From: Cytophagales bacterium | GTDB lineage: Bacteria; Bacteroidota; Bacteroidia; Cytophagales; Cyclobacteriaceae | DNA: 64,000 nucleotides | NCBI GenBank assembly: GCA_017303795.1 | Contig: JAFLBR010000013.1 | Location: forward strand, 1 to 64,000 | Direction: 5' to 3' | Shown: piece by piece, positions 14,804 through 24,444 of the stretch | Numbering within the stretch: the stretch's first letter is position 1 | Layout: each line of letters starts with the position of its first letter | Notes under the pieces: model-generated | What the model saw: only the letters and a program-made list of their open reading frames with translations | What the model was told of the DNA's origin: nothing | Database searches by the model: none | Program-made: the position numbers and the translations under genes

Positions 14804-15973
14804 ATGGAAAACAAGATCAGCCGTCAACAATTTCTGGATCGCAGCAGCAAACTAATGGTAGCCGGTATGCTGGCTCCGTTTATTTCAGAAGCAGGAGAAC
14901 TGTTTCAAACCAAAAAAATCAAGATCGGCCTTATTGGGTGCGGTAGTGTTTCGGGCATGTATCTGCCGCATCTTTCCAAATCGCCTTATGTAGAATTAGT
15001 AAGCGTGTGCGACATTGTTCCCGAGCGGGCAAAAGCCGCAGCCGAAAAATATAATGTACCCAATCACTATACACACATCGATCAGCAATTGGCGGGTGTT
15101 CCGTTCGATTTGTTAGTTAATCTAACCGACATGCAAGAACATGGTCGATTGAATAAAACGGCCTTGCTTAAAAAGAAACATGTGTGGAGCGAAAAACCAA
15201 TGGCTAACACCTATGCCGAAGGCAAAGCATTACTTGATTTATCAAAGCAACAAGGTGTGCGCATCTGGGGGGCACCGGCTGTAGTGAACAGTCCGCAATT
15301 CGCCCACATGTCGCGCATGATCCAACAAGGAAAAATTGGTAAAGTGGCTGCGGCTCATGCACACTATGGGCATCTCGGACCAACATGGTCGGCTTTCTTT
15401 TATGAACAAGGTGGTGGTAGCTTGCCCGATCTTGGCGTTTATAATATTGCTACCCTTACGGGATTACTGGGTCCGGTAAAATCGGTAATGGGTATGACGA
15501 GTATTGTTACACCCGAGCGCACGGTTGATAACAAAGGAAAAATAAAAGTAGTAGCCGAAGACAATGCTATGGTGTTGATGGATCATGGCAATGGAATCTT
15601 ATCGCACGTACAGTGCGGGTTTAATTATTTCGATCCGTATGGGCATGAAGGCTCGGGTCAGGATAAACCAACCATTTCTATTTGGGGTACACATGGAAAT
15701 CTGCAATTGATAGGTTATGATTGGGCGCCTTTTGGTGTTGATGTAGCCACGCATGATAATGAGAAAACAAGACGCGAAGCCACCGATACCGGCACGTATG
15801 TTTGGCAGGAGGGCGCATCGGTAATTTCAGAAAAGCTGGCTATTGGTAATGAACCATTGATTGCGGCCTTACACGCCTTGCATGTGTTGGAGATAATGGA
15901 AGCTACCCGCGCTTCGCAGGCAACCGGCAAACGCATTGAGATAAAATCTACTTTTAAGTATCCGGTGGTGTAG
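14804..15973 (+). CDS. Gfo/Idh/MocA family oxidoreductase
   Basis: This 389-aa NAD(P)-dependent sugar or cyclitol dehydrogenase has a leader MENKISRQQFLDRSSKLMV that resembles Tat-exported members but lacks the twin arginine, so export is doubtful. The Rossmann motif is IGLIGCGSVSGMYL (about 41-54), and SEKPMA is the catalytic EKP motif. The C-terminal domain contains GGGSLPDLGVYNI, in the position of the GGG..D.G.H motif, but with Y-N replacing the usual catalytic histidine. That altered residue suggests a changed substrate or chemistry. It stands alone. Confidence 0.85.
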   Translation: MENKISRQQFLDRSSKLMVAGMLAPFISEAGELFQTKKIKIGLIGCGSVSGMYLPHLSKSPYVELVSVCDIVPERAKAAAEKYNVPNHYTHIDQQLAGVPFDLLVNLTDMQEHGRLNKTALLKKKHVWSEKPMANTYAEGKALLDLSKQQGVRIWGAPAVVNSPQFAHMSRMIQQGKIGKVAAAHAHYGHLGPTWSAFFYEQGGGSLPDLGVYNIATLTGLLGPVKSVMGMTSIVTPERTVDNKGKIKVVAEDNAMVLMDHGNGILSHVQCGFNYFDPYGHEGSGQDKPTISIWGTHGNLQLIGYDWAPFGVDVATHDNEKTRREATDTGTYVWQEGASVISEKLAIGNEPLIAALHALHVLEIMEATRASQATGKRIEIKSTFKYPVV

Positions 15974-15997
15974 GTTGAGATTGTTAGATACTTATTG

Positions 15998-17614
15998 CTA
16001 TTGTATTGTTACATTCTTTACTGAAATGTAAAAATTACGATCAACATCAAACGAAGTCTGGTTTTTAATACGTTGCCACTCGCTTTTAGGTTTAATCCAG
16101 TTGCCCGATTTAAGTTTAACGGGCATATCAAAACCTGATATGGTGTTGTTCCACCTGTAAAGCAGTTTTTTCTTTTCTACTTTATATTCCAGTGTAGGGA
16201 TTTGAGTGTTGCGAAGGTATTGATCAAAGACTTTAGTAAGGTTTATGCCTGCCTGTTTGCTGACGTATGCCTCTACCTGAGCTGTGGTTACGGTAGCGTG
16301 ATGAAATTTTTCGTTAAGCCCGCGTAAAATCATTCTGAATTTTTCATCATCATTTATCAATTGCCGAATGGTGTGAATCATATTCCCACCCTTGTAGTAC
16401 ATATCACCGCTGCCTCTTTTGTTTACACCATACGTACCAATAATAGGTATGTCATTTTGTATTTGCTTTCGTGTTCCAATTACGTAGTCATTACCAGCCT
16501 CCAAACCATATTCGCACATGGTGAAAATAGTTTCAGAATAATTCGTGAACGATTCATGAATCCACATGTCGGCTATATCGGTTGAAGTAATGTTGTTACC
16601 AAACCACTCGTGGCCACTTTCGTGGATGAGAATGAAATCCCATTTCAGGCCCCAGCCGGTTTGAGAAAGATCGCGCCCGAGGTAACCATTCTTAAAACCA
16701 TTGCCATATGCTATTGCACTTTGGTGTTCCATACCTAAGTGTGGCGATTGCACCAACTTAAACCCATCTTCGTAAAACGGATAGGCACCAAACCAATGCT
16801 CAAAGCATTTTAGCATGCGTTGTGTTTGCTTGAATTGTTCTTTAGCTTTTTCCAATTCATAATCCAACACCCAGTAATCGCAGTCCAGATCGCCAACCTC
16901 GCCCGCATAAACTTCGCGCCAATGTACATACTTACCAATGTAGGGAATGATGTTATAGCTGTTGATCGGGTTCTTCACTTCCCATGTAAAAGCTTTTAGT
17001 TGGTCATTTACATTTTTAGATTCGATTAGTTTACCATTACCCACCGCTACCAATGAGTCTGGCACAATGATGGTTAACAACGCGCCCTGGTCGGGCTCAT
17101 CGCTTTGATGATCCTTACATGGAAACCATACACTGGCACCAAGGCCTTGGCAGGCCACCGACATCCACGGTCTGCCTAATTCATCTTTGCTCCAGATCCA
17201 GCCACCATCCCATGGTGCGCGTTTAGCTTCGCGCGGCTTACCTGAATAATGAAGTGATAAAGCGAACTCAGTACCAGCTGCAATTTCTGCAGGTAAGTCT
17301 AAGTAGTAAACATTACCCTCGCGTACAGGAGTAAGTTTAGTAACCTGCATGGTTGCTCTGTCTAACTGCATCGGTTCTTGTAAATCTATTTGCAGTCTTT
17401 TCCCTGAAGTAATTGCTTTCACTTTCAATTCCACAACACCTGAAATTGTTTTGGTATTATAATCAGGTAAAACCACAATGCTGTAATGCAACACATCCCA
17501 CCAGGCGCGTTCAGGGGTAATAGATCCGCGCAAGGTATCTTGTCGGGTAGTTGTATTTTGCCCGAAGGAATTAAAACCAACAATAAGTAGAAGTAAAGCA
17601 AAAGGGTATCTCAT
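15998..17614 (-). CDS. M1 family metallopeptidase (aminopeptidase-like), secreted
   Basis: This is a zinc aminopeptidase-type protein of 538 aa from the ATG at 17614; an upstream TTG would add 7 residues before the signal peptide MRYPFALLLLIVGFNSFGQ. The zinc motif is H331-ESG-H335 with E354 in WIHESFTNY, and the exopeptidase-type GMEHQSAI (294-301) replaces GAMEN. It is shorter than PepN, with domains 1 and 2 and little of the C-terminal helical domain, as is common in Bacteroidota. It is probably periplasmic or surface exposed and involved in peptide nutrition. It converges on the oxidoreductase gene. Confidence 0.9.
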   Translation of the reverse strand: MRYPFALLLLIVGFNSFGQNTTTRQDTLRGSITPERAWWDVLHYSIVVLPDYNTKTISGVVELKVKAITSGKRLQIDLQEPMQLDRATMQVTKLTPVREGNVYYLDLPAEIAAGTEFALSLHYSGKPREAKRAPWDGGWIWSKDELGRPWMSVACQGLGASVWFPCKDHQSDEPDQGALLTIIVPDSLVAVGNGKLIESKNVNDQLKAFTWEVKNPINSYNIIPYIGKYVHWREVYAGEVGDLDCDYWVLDYELEKAKEQFKQTQRMLKCFEHWFGAYPFYEDGFKLVQSPHLGMEHQSAIAYGNGFKNGYLGRDLSQTGWGLKWDFILIHESGHEWFGNNITSTDIADMWIHESFTNYSETIFTMCEYGLEAGNDYVIGTRKQIQNDIPIIGTYGVNKRGSGDMYYKGGNMIHTIRQLINDDEKFRMILRGLNEKFHHATVTTAQVEAYVSKQAGINLTKVFDQYLRNTQIPTLEYKVEKKKLLYRWNNTISGFDMPVKLKSGNWIKPKSEWQRIKNQTSFDVDRNFYISVKNVTIQ

Positions 17615-17712
17615 GGTAATTTTTGTAATACTCAAAAGTAAGTTTTTTCAGAACGTTCCGATTCAAGAAGGTTGTAGTTGTGCGGGTGCAATGTTTTATT
17701 CTTGATTAAGAA

Positions 17713-18273
17713 TCAAATCGCTTTATACGTAAGAATCACTACGCCATTATCCATAAGTTCTGTTTTAACGCATTTGAGTTTGTGCTGAGTAATCAGATTA
17801 TCATAGAGAGATTTTCCTTTCCCGACCAGCACCGGGTTCATCATAATTCGGTACTCATCTACCAGTCCGGTATTAATCACACTTGAAGCAAACTCTTTTC
17901 CGCCTACAATTTGTACATCTTTTCCGCTCTCAGATTTAATACCCAGAATAATTTTCTTTAAGTCGCCCGACTCAATAGTTGCATTTGCCCAATCGGCATC
18001 TTTTAAAGTAGACGAAAAAATTATATGCTTTGTCCTTTCGGCATATCGGGCATATTTAATTTCATTTTGTGAGAACCTGGGTTCACTCAGCGCCCTTTTC
18101 CAATAATTTTTATAGTCAGTCCACATTCCACCACCCAATAACAACAAGTCAACGTTCGCCAACATTTCGAAAAAATTTTCCCAGGTTTGATCGGTGTCAG
18201 GCTGCATCCAGCTTAGTTCATCTGTAACGATGCCATCGATGGTGGTATTCATGGCTAAAATTATTTTTCTCAT
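17713..18273 (-). CDS. Dihydrofolate reductase/RibD C-terminal-like reductase
   Basis: This 186-aa protein starts at the ATG at 18273 (an upstream TTG is less likely). It has the RibD_C fold: RKIILAMNTTIDGIV at the start, LLLGGGMWTDYK, and VQIVGGKEFASSVI, the NADPH-binding GG loop. Members include YwjB/YyaP-type proteins of unknown role, distinct from FolA. It lies downstream of recQ on the same strand but is separated from it by a terminator. Confidence 0.85.
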   Translation of the reverse strand: MRKIILAMNTTIDGIVTDELSWMQPDTDQTWENFFEMLANVDLLLLGGGMWTDYKNYWKRALSEPRFSQNEIKYARYAERTKHIIFSSTLKDADWANATIESGDLKKIILGIKSESGKDVQIVGGKEFASSVINTGLVDEYRIMMNPVLVGKGKSLYDNLITQHKLKCVKTELMDNGVVILTYKAI

Positions 18274-18340
18274 TTTGTGGGTTTTAAAATTCAAGATAAG
18301 TTATGAATAACTTTCAATCAAGAAGAGATTGGTATGAAAT

Positions 18341-18376
18341 AAAAACGCCCTCCGCAATTCTTGCAGAAGGCGTTTA
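18341..18376 (-). terminator. Terminator after recQ
   Basis: Read leftward, AAACGCCTTCTGCAA pairs, with two G-T pairs, with TTGCGGAGGGCGTTT across a 4-nt loop and runs into five T. It lies 20 bp after the recQ stop codon. Confidence 0.8.
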
Positions 18377-18395
18377 TCCATTAACTTATTACAAA

Positions 18396-20591
18396 TCAAT
18401 TCGCGTACTCGCTCAAAAACTTTACGCGCATCAGGCGCAGATTGTCTTCGGTAAAATCCGGATCTTCATCTTTCAATGCATCCACGGCATCTTCAATACT
18501 GTCCGTTTCCGATTCCAGAAAGTAATCGTAAATCTGCTGTTGTTTGTCTTCGTCTAAAACAGAATCAATGTAATAATCCAGATTGAGTTTGGTTCCTGAA
18601 TAACAGATGTTTTCAATTTCAGTTAACATCTCATCGAATGTAATGCTCTTCGACTCTGCTATTTCATCTAACTCTACTTTTCGGTCAATCTGTTGAATAA
18701 TAAAAATCTTGATTTTAGATTTATTCACAGACGACTTCACTACAATGTCGGATGCCGTTTCAATATCATTCTCTTCTACATAGGTCTGTATCAAATCCAG
18801 AAAGTCTTTTCCGAATTTGTTTACCTTACCCATGCCCACACCGTTTACCGAAGCCAATTCTTCTTTGGTGGTAGGGTAGGTGGTGGCCATTTCTTCCAAA
18901 GATGGATCCTGGAAGATTACATAAGGTGGAAGATCTTTTTCTTTAGCAACTTTTTTGCGAAGCGCTTTCAGCATTTCAAACAACTTCTCGTCATACGATT
19001 TGTTGTTTGCAGGAACTCTGTCTGGCGATTCTTCTTCATCGCCAACTGTAGTAAAGTCATGGTCGCGCGCAAGTTCTATCGGGTGTGGTTTCTTTAAGAA
19101 TGCACGGCCCTTGCTCGAAATCTTAAGCACGCCAATATTGTCAATATCTTTTTCTAAGTATTGATAGATTAGCGCCTGACGAATAACCGATTTCCAGAAT
19201 TCTGCATCTTGCTGATCGCCCTTTCCATAAACAGCCAAACTAAAATGGCCGTAGCTCTTCACGTACTCATCTTCTGTTCCCCGAATTACATTTACAAGGT
19301 GTGCCAGTGTAAAGCGCTCGTTGGTTTGCTTAGCAGCTTCCAGTGCTATAGTTACATATTCTGTACCATCAAATCGCTCGCGCGGATTGGTACAGTTATC
19401 ACACATGCCGCAATTATTTTCTTTGTATTCTTCGCCAAAGTAATGCAGTAGTTGTTTGCGCCTACACACCGGACTTTCAGCATAAAACTCCATCTCCTGC
19501 AATAGCACGCGTGCGTTTTCGCGCTCCTGCACGGCTTTATCTTTGTTAAACTTTTCGAGTTTGTTCAAATCGTTGTGGCTGTAGAACATCAGACAATGTC
19601 CTTCCAAACCATCGCGCCCACCGCGACCGGTTTCCTGATAATAACCTTCTAATGATTTGGGCACATCGTAGTGAACCACAAACCGTACGTCTGGCTTATC
19701 AATTCCCATCCCGAAGGCAATAGTGGCCACAATAATGTCCACTTCTTCATTTAAGAAGTCATCCTGGTTTTTCATGCGCACATCAGGATCTAACCCGGCA
19801 TGGTATGGTGCGGCTTTAAAACCGTTTACATTAATAAGCTGTGCAATCTCTTCTACTTTTTTGCGGCTGAGGCAGTAGATAATGCCCGACTTGCCTTTGT
19901 GTTCTTTTAAAAAGCGAATGAGTTGCTTCTTGGTTTCTTTTTTAGGACGTACTTCATAGAATAAATTTTTGCGATTGAAGGAAGACACGAATACATCAGC
20001 TTCTTCCATTTGCAGGTTTTTCTGAATATCCAACTGCACTTTAGGAGTAGCCGTTGCGGTTAGGGCAATTACATTCATATCACCCAATTGGGCAATCATG
20101 GTTTTTATTTTGCGATACTCCGGCCTGAAATCATGACCCCATTCCGAAATACAATGCGCTTCATCAATGGCAACAAAAGATACTTTTACTTTTTGCAAAA
20201 ATTCAATGTTCTCTTCTTTGTTGAGCGATTCGGGCGCTACATATAAAAGTTTCACAAGACCACTTACGCAATCTTTCTTCAGTCTGGTAATTTCGCCTTT
20301 GCTAAGGGTGGAGTTTAGGAAGCGTGCATTAATGCCATAAGCGTTTAACTGATCAACCTGGTTTTTCATTAAAGCAATGAGCGGAGAGATCACAATGGCC
20401 AGCCCGTCTTTAACCATGGCCGGCAGTTGGTAGCATAGCGACTTACCTGCGCCCGTGGGCATGATTACAAAAGTATTCCTTCCGCCAAGTATGTTTTTGA
20501 TTACAACTTCCTGATTGCCCCGGAAATTTCCATAACCGAATATTTCCTTGAGTTTTGCCTTCAATTCATCTTTCTCTTCTGCCACTACCAT
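18396..20591 (-). CDS. recQ: ATP-dependent DNA helicase RecQ
   Basis: This is a superfamily 2 3'-5' helicase of 731 aa from the ATG at 20591; AGGTGAT just upstream can serve as a ribosome-binding site, making the earlier GTG unlikely. Walker A is MPTGAGKS (44-51), the DEAH box is at 143-146, and motif VI includes YYQETGRGGRDG. The RQC zinc cysteines are in CRRKQLLHYFG...CGMCDNC. An HRDC domain (LRKKVAKEKDLPPYVIF...LASVNGVGMGKVNKFG) follows, then an extra C-terminal winged-helix-like acidic region. It acts in recombination and replication-fork repair. A terminator separates it from the downstream reductase gene. Confidence 0.95.
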   Translation of the reverse strand: MVVAEEKDELKAKLKEIFGYGNFRGNQEVVIKNILGGRNTFVIMPTGAGKSLCYQLPAMVKDGLAIVISPLIALMKNQVDQLNAYGINARFLNSTLSKGEITRLKKDCVSGLVKLLYVAPESLNKEENIEFLQKVKVSFVAIDEAHCISEWGHDFRPEYRKIKTMIAQLGDMNVIALTATATPKVQLDIQKNLQMEEADVFVSSFNRKNLFYEVRPKKETKKQLIRFLKEHKGKSGIIYCLSRKKVEEIAQLINVNGFKAAPYHAGLDPDVRMKNQDDFLNEEVDIIVATIAFGMGIDKPDVRFVVHYDVPKSLEGYYQETGRGGRDGLEGHCLMFYSHNDLNKLEKFNKDKAVQERENARVLLQEMEFYAESPVCRRKQLLHYFGEEYKENNCGMCDNCTNPRERFDGTEYVTIALEAAKQTNERFTLAHLVNVIRGTEDEYVKSYGHFSLAVYGKGDQQDAEFWKSVIRQALIYQYLEKDIDNIGVLKISSKGRAFLKKPHPIELARDHDFTTVGDEEESPDRVPANNKSYDEKLFEMLKALRKKVAKEKDLPPYVIFQDPSLEEMATTYPTTKEELASVNGVGMGKVNKFGKDFLDLIQTYVEENDIETASDIVVKSSVNKSKIKIFIIQQIDRKVELDEIAESKSITFDEMLTEIENICYSGTKLNLDYYIDSVLDEDKQQQIYDYFLESETDSIEDAVDALKDEDPDFTEDNLRLMRVKFLSEYAN

Positions 20592-21095
20592 GGTTATCAC
20601 CTATAAAATTTTGAATTACTTATCTTTGAGTTTTCGTTTGAGTTTCTGCTGAATAATCTCAGCATTGAATGTAACAAAAAATCTCAAACAAATCGCTAAA
20701 GCTGAACGAATAAATGAGACCAAAGTGGTAGAAAACCTGACTAATTTTATCGACAACGATTTCGAGGTGTTTAATGGGAAAACGGTTGTCAATAAGGTCA
20801 GGATTATCCTAACGGGCATTGGCAGATGTATTTTTGAGGCTGAAAAGGTGGCAGTTTCAGTGAAGGATTTTGAAGTTGAAATTTCACTCCGTCTGTGTAA
20901 TAATTTTTGAAGCTTAATCTGAAAAAATAACCGGCACCAGACTAAACAGAAAAGCATTTTAACTTTAGCATAGCTTGAAAGGAACTGTTAAAAGAGAGTA
21001 TTATTGTAGGCTTAAAATCAGTGAAGCGGGTAAATAAGTTGCGCGATTTGCTGAAAGTAGGAATTGTATAACCAAAAGGACATCCCAACGGGATC
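20592..21095. other. Gap with possible decayed coding remnant
   Basis: About 500 bp lie between recQ and the mannose-1-phosphate guanylyltransferase gene. A rightward frame at 20665-20910 reads like a soluble protein (KVVENLTNFIDNDFEVFNG and on), but it opens with TTG and has no recognisable family. A shorter open stretch at about 20980-21070 ends VNKLRDLLKVGIV without a start codon. The overlapping leftward frame at 20616-20957 looks like a shadow. I suspect a decayed or orphan gene; no signal is certain. Confidence 0.25.
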
Positions 21096-22172
21096 ATGGA
21101 TAAAAATCTTTATGTAGTGCTAATGGCCGGGGGTGTAGGTACCCGGTTTTGGCCATATAGCCGCAACAGCAGACCCAAACAGTTTTTAGATGTTTTGGGA
21201 ATAGGCAAAACATTATTGCAGGCCAGTTACGATCGCTTTTTGCCGATATGCCCGCCCGAAAATATTTATGTAGTCACCAACGAGGAGCACGAGGCGATCA
21301 CGCGCCAGCAGTTACCCAATTTGGCGGCACATCAGGTGCTAACGGAATCTATGCGTAAAAACACGGCTCCGTGTATTGCATTTGCCAGTCATAAAATCTA
21401 CAAACTCAACCCCGATGCGGTAATAGTGGTTAGTCCGTCCGATCATTTGATTTTGAATGAGGCCGACTTTCAGCAAACAATTGTAAAGTGTCAGGAAAAA
21501 GCCAAAGAGCAGGATAAATTAATCACCCTGGGTATAAAGCCAACCCGCCCCGAAACCGGTTATGGCTACATTCAATACTTAGATGGTAAGCACGCCTTAA
21601 AAAAAGTAAAAACCTTTACCGAGAAGCCAGAGTTAGCGCTGGCCAATACGTTTTTGCAAAGCGGTGACTTTTTATGGAATGCTGGAATTTTTGTGTGGGG
21701 AGTGAAGGCAATCTTACAAGCATTTCAAAAACATTTACCCGAAATGGCTGAGGTGTTTGACGAAGCTGCAAGCCAATTTGATACACCAGGTGAAAAAGAA
21801 GCGTTACAAGCGGCCTACGCACAAACGAAAAGTATTTCGATTGATTATGGCATAATGGAGAAAGCCGATAACGTGTACGTGTGGCTGAGTAGTTTTGCCT
21901 GGTCCGATCTGGGTTCGTGGAATTCGTTGCACGATAACTCCACCAAAGATGAGCACAACAATGCTATTAGTGGCGATGCCATGATTTACGATACACGCAA
22001 CAGCGTGATAAAAGGCCCGAAGGATAAATTGATTGTAGCCCAAGGCCTTAATGGCTATCTGGTAGGCGCATTCGATAACGTGTTTATTGTGTGCGAAAAA
22101 GACAAAGAAGAATTGTTTCGCAGGTTTGTAAACGATTTGAAGGCAAAAAATAATGGCAACGATTATTTGTAG
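21096..22172 (+). CDS. Mannose-1-phosphate guanylyltransferase
   Basis: This 358-aa protein makes GDP-mannose from mannose-1-phosphate and GTP, a precursor for surface glycans. The nucleotide-binding GGVGTRFWPYSRNSRPKQFLD signature is at 12-32, followed by ENTAP-like KNTAPCIAFA, SPSDHLI, and the sugar-phosphate site FTEKPE with WNAGIFVW. It lacks the C-terminal isomerase half of the bifunctional ManC/AlgA enzymes, so it is the short monofunctional form. Its 3' end overlaps the converging rlmB by 10 bp. Confidence 0.9.
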   Translation: MDKNLYVVLMAGGVGTRFWPYSRNSRPKQFLDVLGIGKTLLQASYDRFLPICPPENIYVVTNEEHEAITRQQLPNLAAHQVLTESMRKNTAPCIAFASHKIYKLNPDAVIVVSPSDHLILNEADFQQTIVKCQEKAKEQDKLITLGIKPTRPETGYGYIQYLDGKHALKKVKTFTEKPELALANTFLQSGDFLWNAGIFVWGVKAILQAFQKHLPEMAEVFDEAASQFDTPGEKEALQAAYAQTKSISIDYGIMEKADNVYVWLSSFAWSDLGSWNSLHDNSTKDEHNNAISGDAMIYDTRNSVIKGPKDKLIVAQGLNGYLVGAFDNVFIVCEKDKEELFRRFVNDLKAKNNGNDYL

Positions 22173-22903
22173 CCTCTCTGCCTTAGCGCTTCGTAAATGG
22201 AAATACCGGCAGCTACTGAAACATTCAGCGAACTGATTTTTCCGCGCATCGGGATTTTAGCCAGGCGATCGGCATCTTTTAGAAGTTGTGGCGAAATACC
22301 ATCTTCTTCCGATCCCATAATCAGCGCAAGCGGTGTGTTTAAATCTATATCGTATAGCAGGTCACTTGCTTTTTCTGTACAGGCAATAATCTGAATTCCA
22401 CTTTCGCGTAAATAATGAAGGGTCTTGCGCATATCTTTTACACGACACACCGGCAAGTGACTCAGTGCACCCGCTGAAGTTTTCATGGCATCGCCTGTAA
22501 TAGGAGCGTTGCCACTATCGCCCAGAATAATGGCATCCAACCCGGCACACTCGGCTGTGCGGGCCAGAGCGCCAAAGTTGCGCACATCGGTTACCCGATC
22601 TACAATTAATAGAAAAGGCGCGCGCCCCTCCTGAAAGGCTTTATCAATTATGCCTTCCAGATTAGCATAGCTTACAGTGGCAAGCTGGCAGATTACACCT
22701 TGGTGATTTTTGGTGGAGAGTCGGTTGAGTTTTGCCTGTGGTACAAACGTAAAGGGTACACCATTACTTTTGGCAGTCTGAATAAGTTCTTTAATCAGAT
22801 CGTTGTTCAGGCCAGCCTGTACAAAAATCTTTTCTATTTCGCGGCCTGCCTTTATAGCTTCCATTACTGCCCGCGTACCAAAAATCATTTCCGTTTTTTC
22901 CAT
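22163..22903 (-). CDS. rlmB: 23S rRNA (guanosine-2'-O-)-methyltransferase RlmB, SpoU family
   Basis: This 246-aa protein has an N-terminal L30e-like substrate-binding domain (EMIFGTRAVMEAIKAGREIEKIFVQ) and a C-terminal SPOUT knot: LLIVDRVTDVRNFGALARTAE (motif 1), IMGSEEDGISPQLL (motif 2) and KIPMRGKISSLNVSVAAGISIYEALRQR (motif 3). It methylates G2251 in the peptidyl-transferase P loop of 23S rRNA by analogy with E. coli. The 3' end overlaps the converging guanylyltransferase gene. Confidence 0.9.
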   Translation of the reverse strand: MEKTEMIFGTRAVMEAIKAGREIEKIFVQAGLNNDLIKELIQTAKSNGVPFTFVPQAKLNRLSTKNHQGVICQLATVSYANLEGIIDKAFQEGRAPFLLIVDRVTDVRNFGALARTAECAGLDAIILGDSGNAPITGDAMKTSAGALSHLPVCRVKDMRKTLHYLRESGIQIIACTEKASDLLYDIDLNTPLALIMGSEEDGISPQLLKDADRLAKIPMRGKISSLNVSVAAGISIYEALRQRGYK

Positions 22904-23000
22904 GAAGAAATATTATGTGGCCAAGATACTACAACTCGAGTAGCCAATCTAAATCCTGTTTATCTAATTCATTCTGACTTATCTAATCAGATTTACCAAT

Positions 23001-23119
23001 AGCCCTGAAAGGGCGTGATTGCATAGGCATCTATCTCGCCCTTTCAGGGCTTGGCCTAAAGCACCATGTTAACCGACATGGCTGCACCCTGTCTTTGGAT
23101 ATTACGCCCCTTCAGGGCT
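23001..23119. repeat. GCCCTGAAAGGGCG inverted-repeat cluster
   Basis: AGCCCTGAAAGGGCG at 23001-23015 is the exact complement of CGCCCTTTCAGGGCT at 23037-23051. A third copy with one change (CGCCCCTTCAGGGCT) is at 23105-23119, and a decayed fourth (TCGCCCTTCAGCTTT) starts near 23170. The last two are both preceded by GGATATT. This is an intergenic repeat family in the 300-bp gap between rlmB and the GWxTD gene; no gene is visible in the gap. Confidence 0.75.
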
Positions 23120-23209
23120 TAGTCTATTTCATTATGGTTGTGAGAGCGTTTTACTTGTTCTGGATATTTCGCCCTTCAGCTTTGAAGAAGCAGCAACTGG
23201 TCTACCAAA

Positions 23210-24367
23210 TCAAAACCTGCTTTTGCGCCAGAGGTCAATTGTGCTAAACCAAGTCTCAGCAAATCGTTTGTCGCGCAGTAGCACGTAATGACCCGGATCG
23301 TACACACTACCTCGTTTCACGAAAGTGTATCGCGTGCGCGAAGCTTTGTAGAACCAGGTTTCGGTGCCATCGTTTATGCTCACTTCATCGGGCAAACCAA
23401 AAATCAGATAAATCATACCGCGATCGGTTTTCCAACCGTGCTTGTAAGACGTAAAATAATTGTTGGCTAATTCTACTCTGCGGAAGTAACTGCGCATAAA
23501 ATTTTTAGCACGCTCGCGATCGCCCGTAACATCCAGAATTACTTTATCAAACTTTGCTTTGTCGTTACCGGCAAGGTCTATTTGAGCAAACTCATCGCTG
23601 GTGGTAACATATAAAAGCGGCTCGGCCAGATCGGCAATGGAAGAAAACTTCGGATAAATATCGGTTACACCCAGAAAAGCAAAACCTTCGGCTGCGTTGG
23701 TATCGCGCTGAATCAAATAAACACCGGGCCGTGTTGGTGTAAACGTTTCGCCCGATGCCAACCGAAACGTAGAATCATAAAACATAAACCGATCTACCTG
23801 ATCTACCTGATCGGCAAATGGAGGTGTAGCAGGTTTAAAGTCGTTGAAATAAACGGAAACAAACAAAGGTGCTTCGCTATAACTTTTTACCTGATAGGTT
23901 TTTTTTAGCGTAAGAAATTTCTGCTGTAGTTTTTGTCCATCTTTTTCAAGCCAGCCGTTGGCCGGATATTTTGGATCTATTTGTTTAAAGTAAGTCCACG
24001 TGGTTTTGCTTTCTATGTTAGTGACTTTTGCAACTAGCAACCACGAAGCAGGCGGAACCGGAAAAGTCCAGCTACCTTTTTTTTGTTTTTCTGAATCAAC
24101 CACACCAACCGGAGTTTCGGCAAGCGCGTTGCCATCGCGTTGGGTGTAAGTATCTCTACGCTCCCAGGTAATGGAATATTTTTCCAAAGGCAGTTGGCGG
24201 GAGTTGATGGTAAAATCTACTACCATTTGATTCGATAGTCGCACCACATCAAAGGCAACTGCAATTTCTGCATCGGGGTTATACCATTCGCGAAAGTTTA
24301 ACCCGGTAATGGGTTGTGCCATACTGAGTGTGGGAACGAAGAACAGAAATAACAAAAAGCGGTTCAT
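23210..24367 (-). CDS. GWxTD domain-containing secreted protein
   Basis: This 385-aa protein has a signal peptide (MNRFLLFLFFVPTLSMAQ). The GWxTD signature is GWKTDRGMIYLIFGLPDEV in the C-terminal third, followed by TETWFYKA. The family is found in Bacteroidota and related phyla and has no established biochemical role. The N-terminal half looks beta-rich (Ig-like). It stands alone, reading away from the downstream methyltransferase gene. Confidence 0.82.
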   Translation of the reverse strand: MNRFLLFLFFVPTLSMAQPITGLNFREWYNPDAEIAVAFDVVRLSNQMVVDFTINSRQLPLEKYSITWERRDTYTQRDGNALAETPVGVVDSEKQKKGSWTFPVPPASWLLVAKVTNIESKTTWTYFKQIDPKYPANGWLEKDGQKLQQKFLTLKKTYQVKSYSEAPLFVSVYFNDFKPATPPFADQVDQVDRFMFYDSTFRLASGETFTPTRPGVYLIQRDTNAAEGFAFLGVTDIYPKFSSIADLAEPLLYVTTSDEFAQIDLAGNDKAKFDKVILDVTGDRERAKNFMRSYFRRVELANNYFTSYKHGWKTDRGMIYLIFGLPDEVSINDGTETWFYKASRTRYTFVKRGSVYDPGHYVLLRDKRFAETWFSTIDLWRKSRF

Positions 24368-24444
24368 ACTGCGTATTTTGGTGTTTAAAGGTAAAACGAT
24401 AATTCTAATAGATTACGTTATTTTTGCGCCATATTTTTTTTCGA

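Noticed and set aside
20616-20957. Leftward reading frame of 113 codons before recQ
   Set aside because: It is rich in Ser, Thr, Leu and Phe like a shadow frame, has no recognisable motif, and overlaps a more protein-like frame on the other strand.
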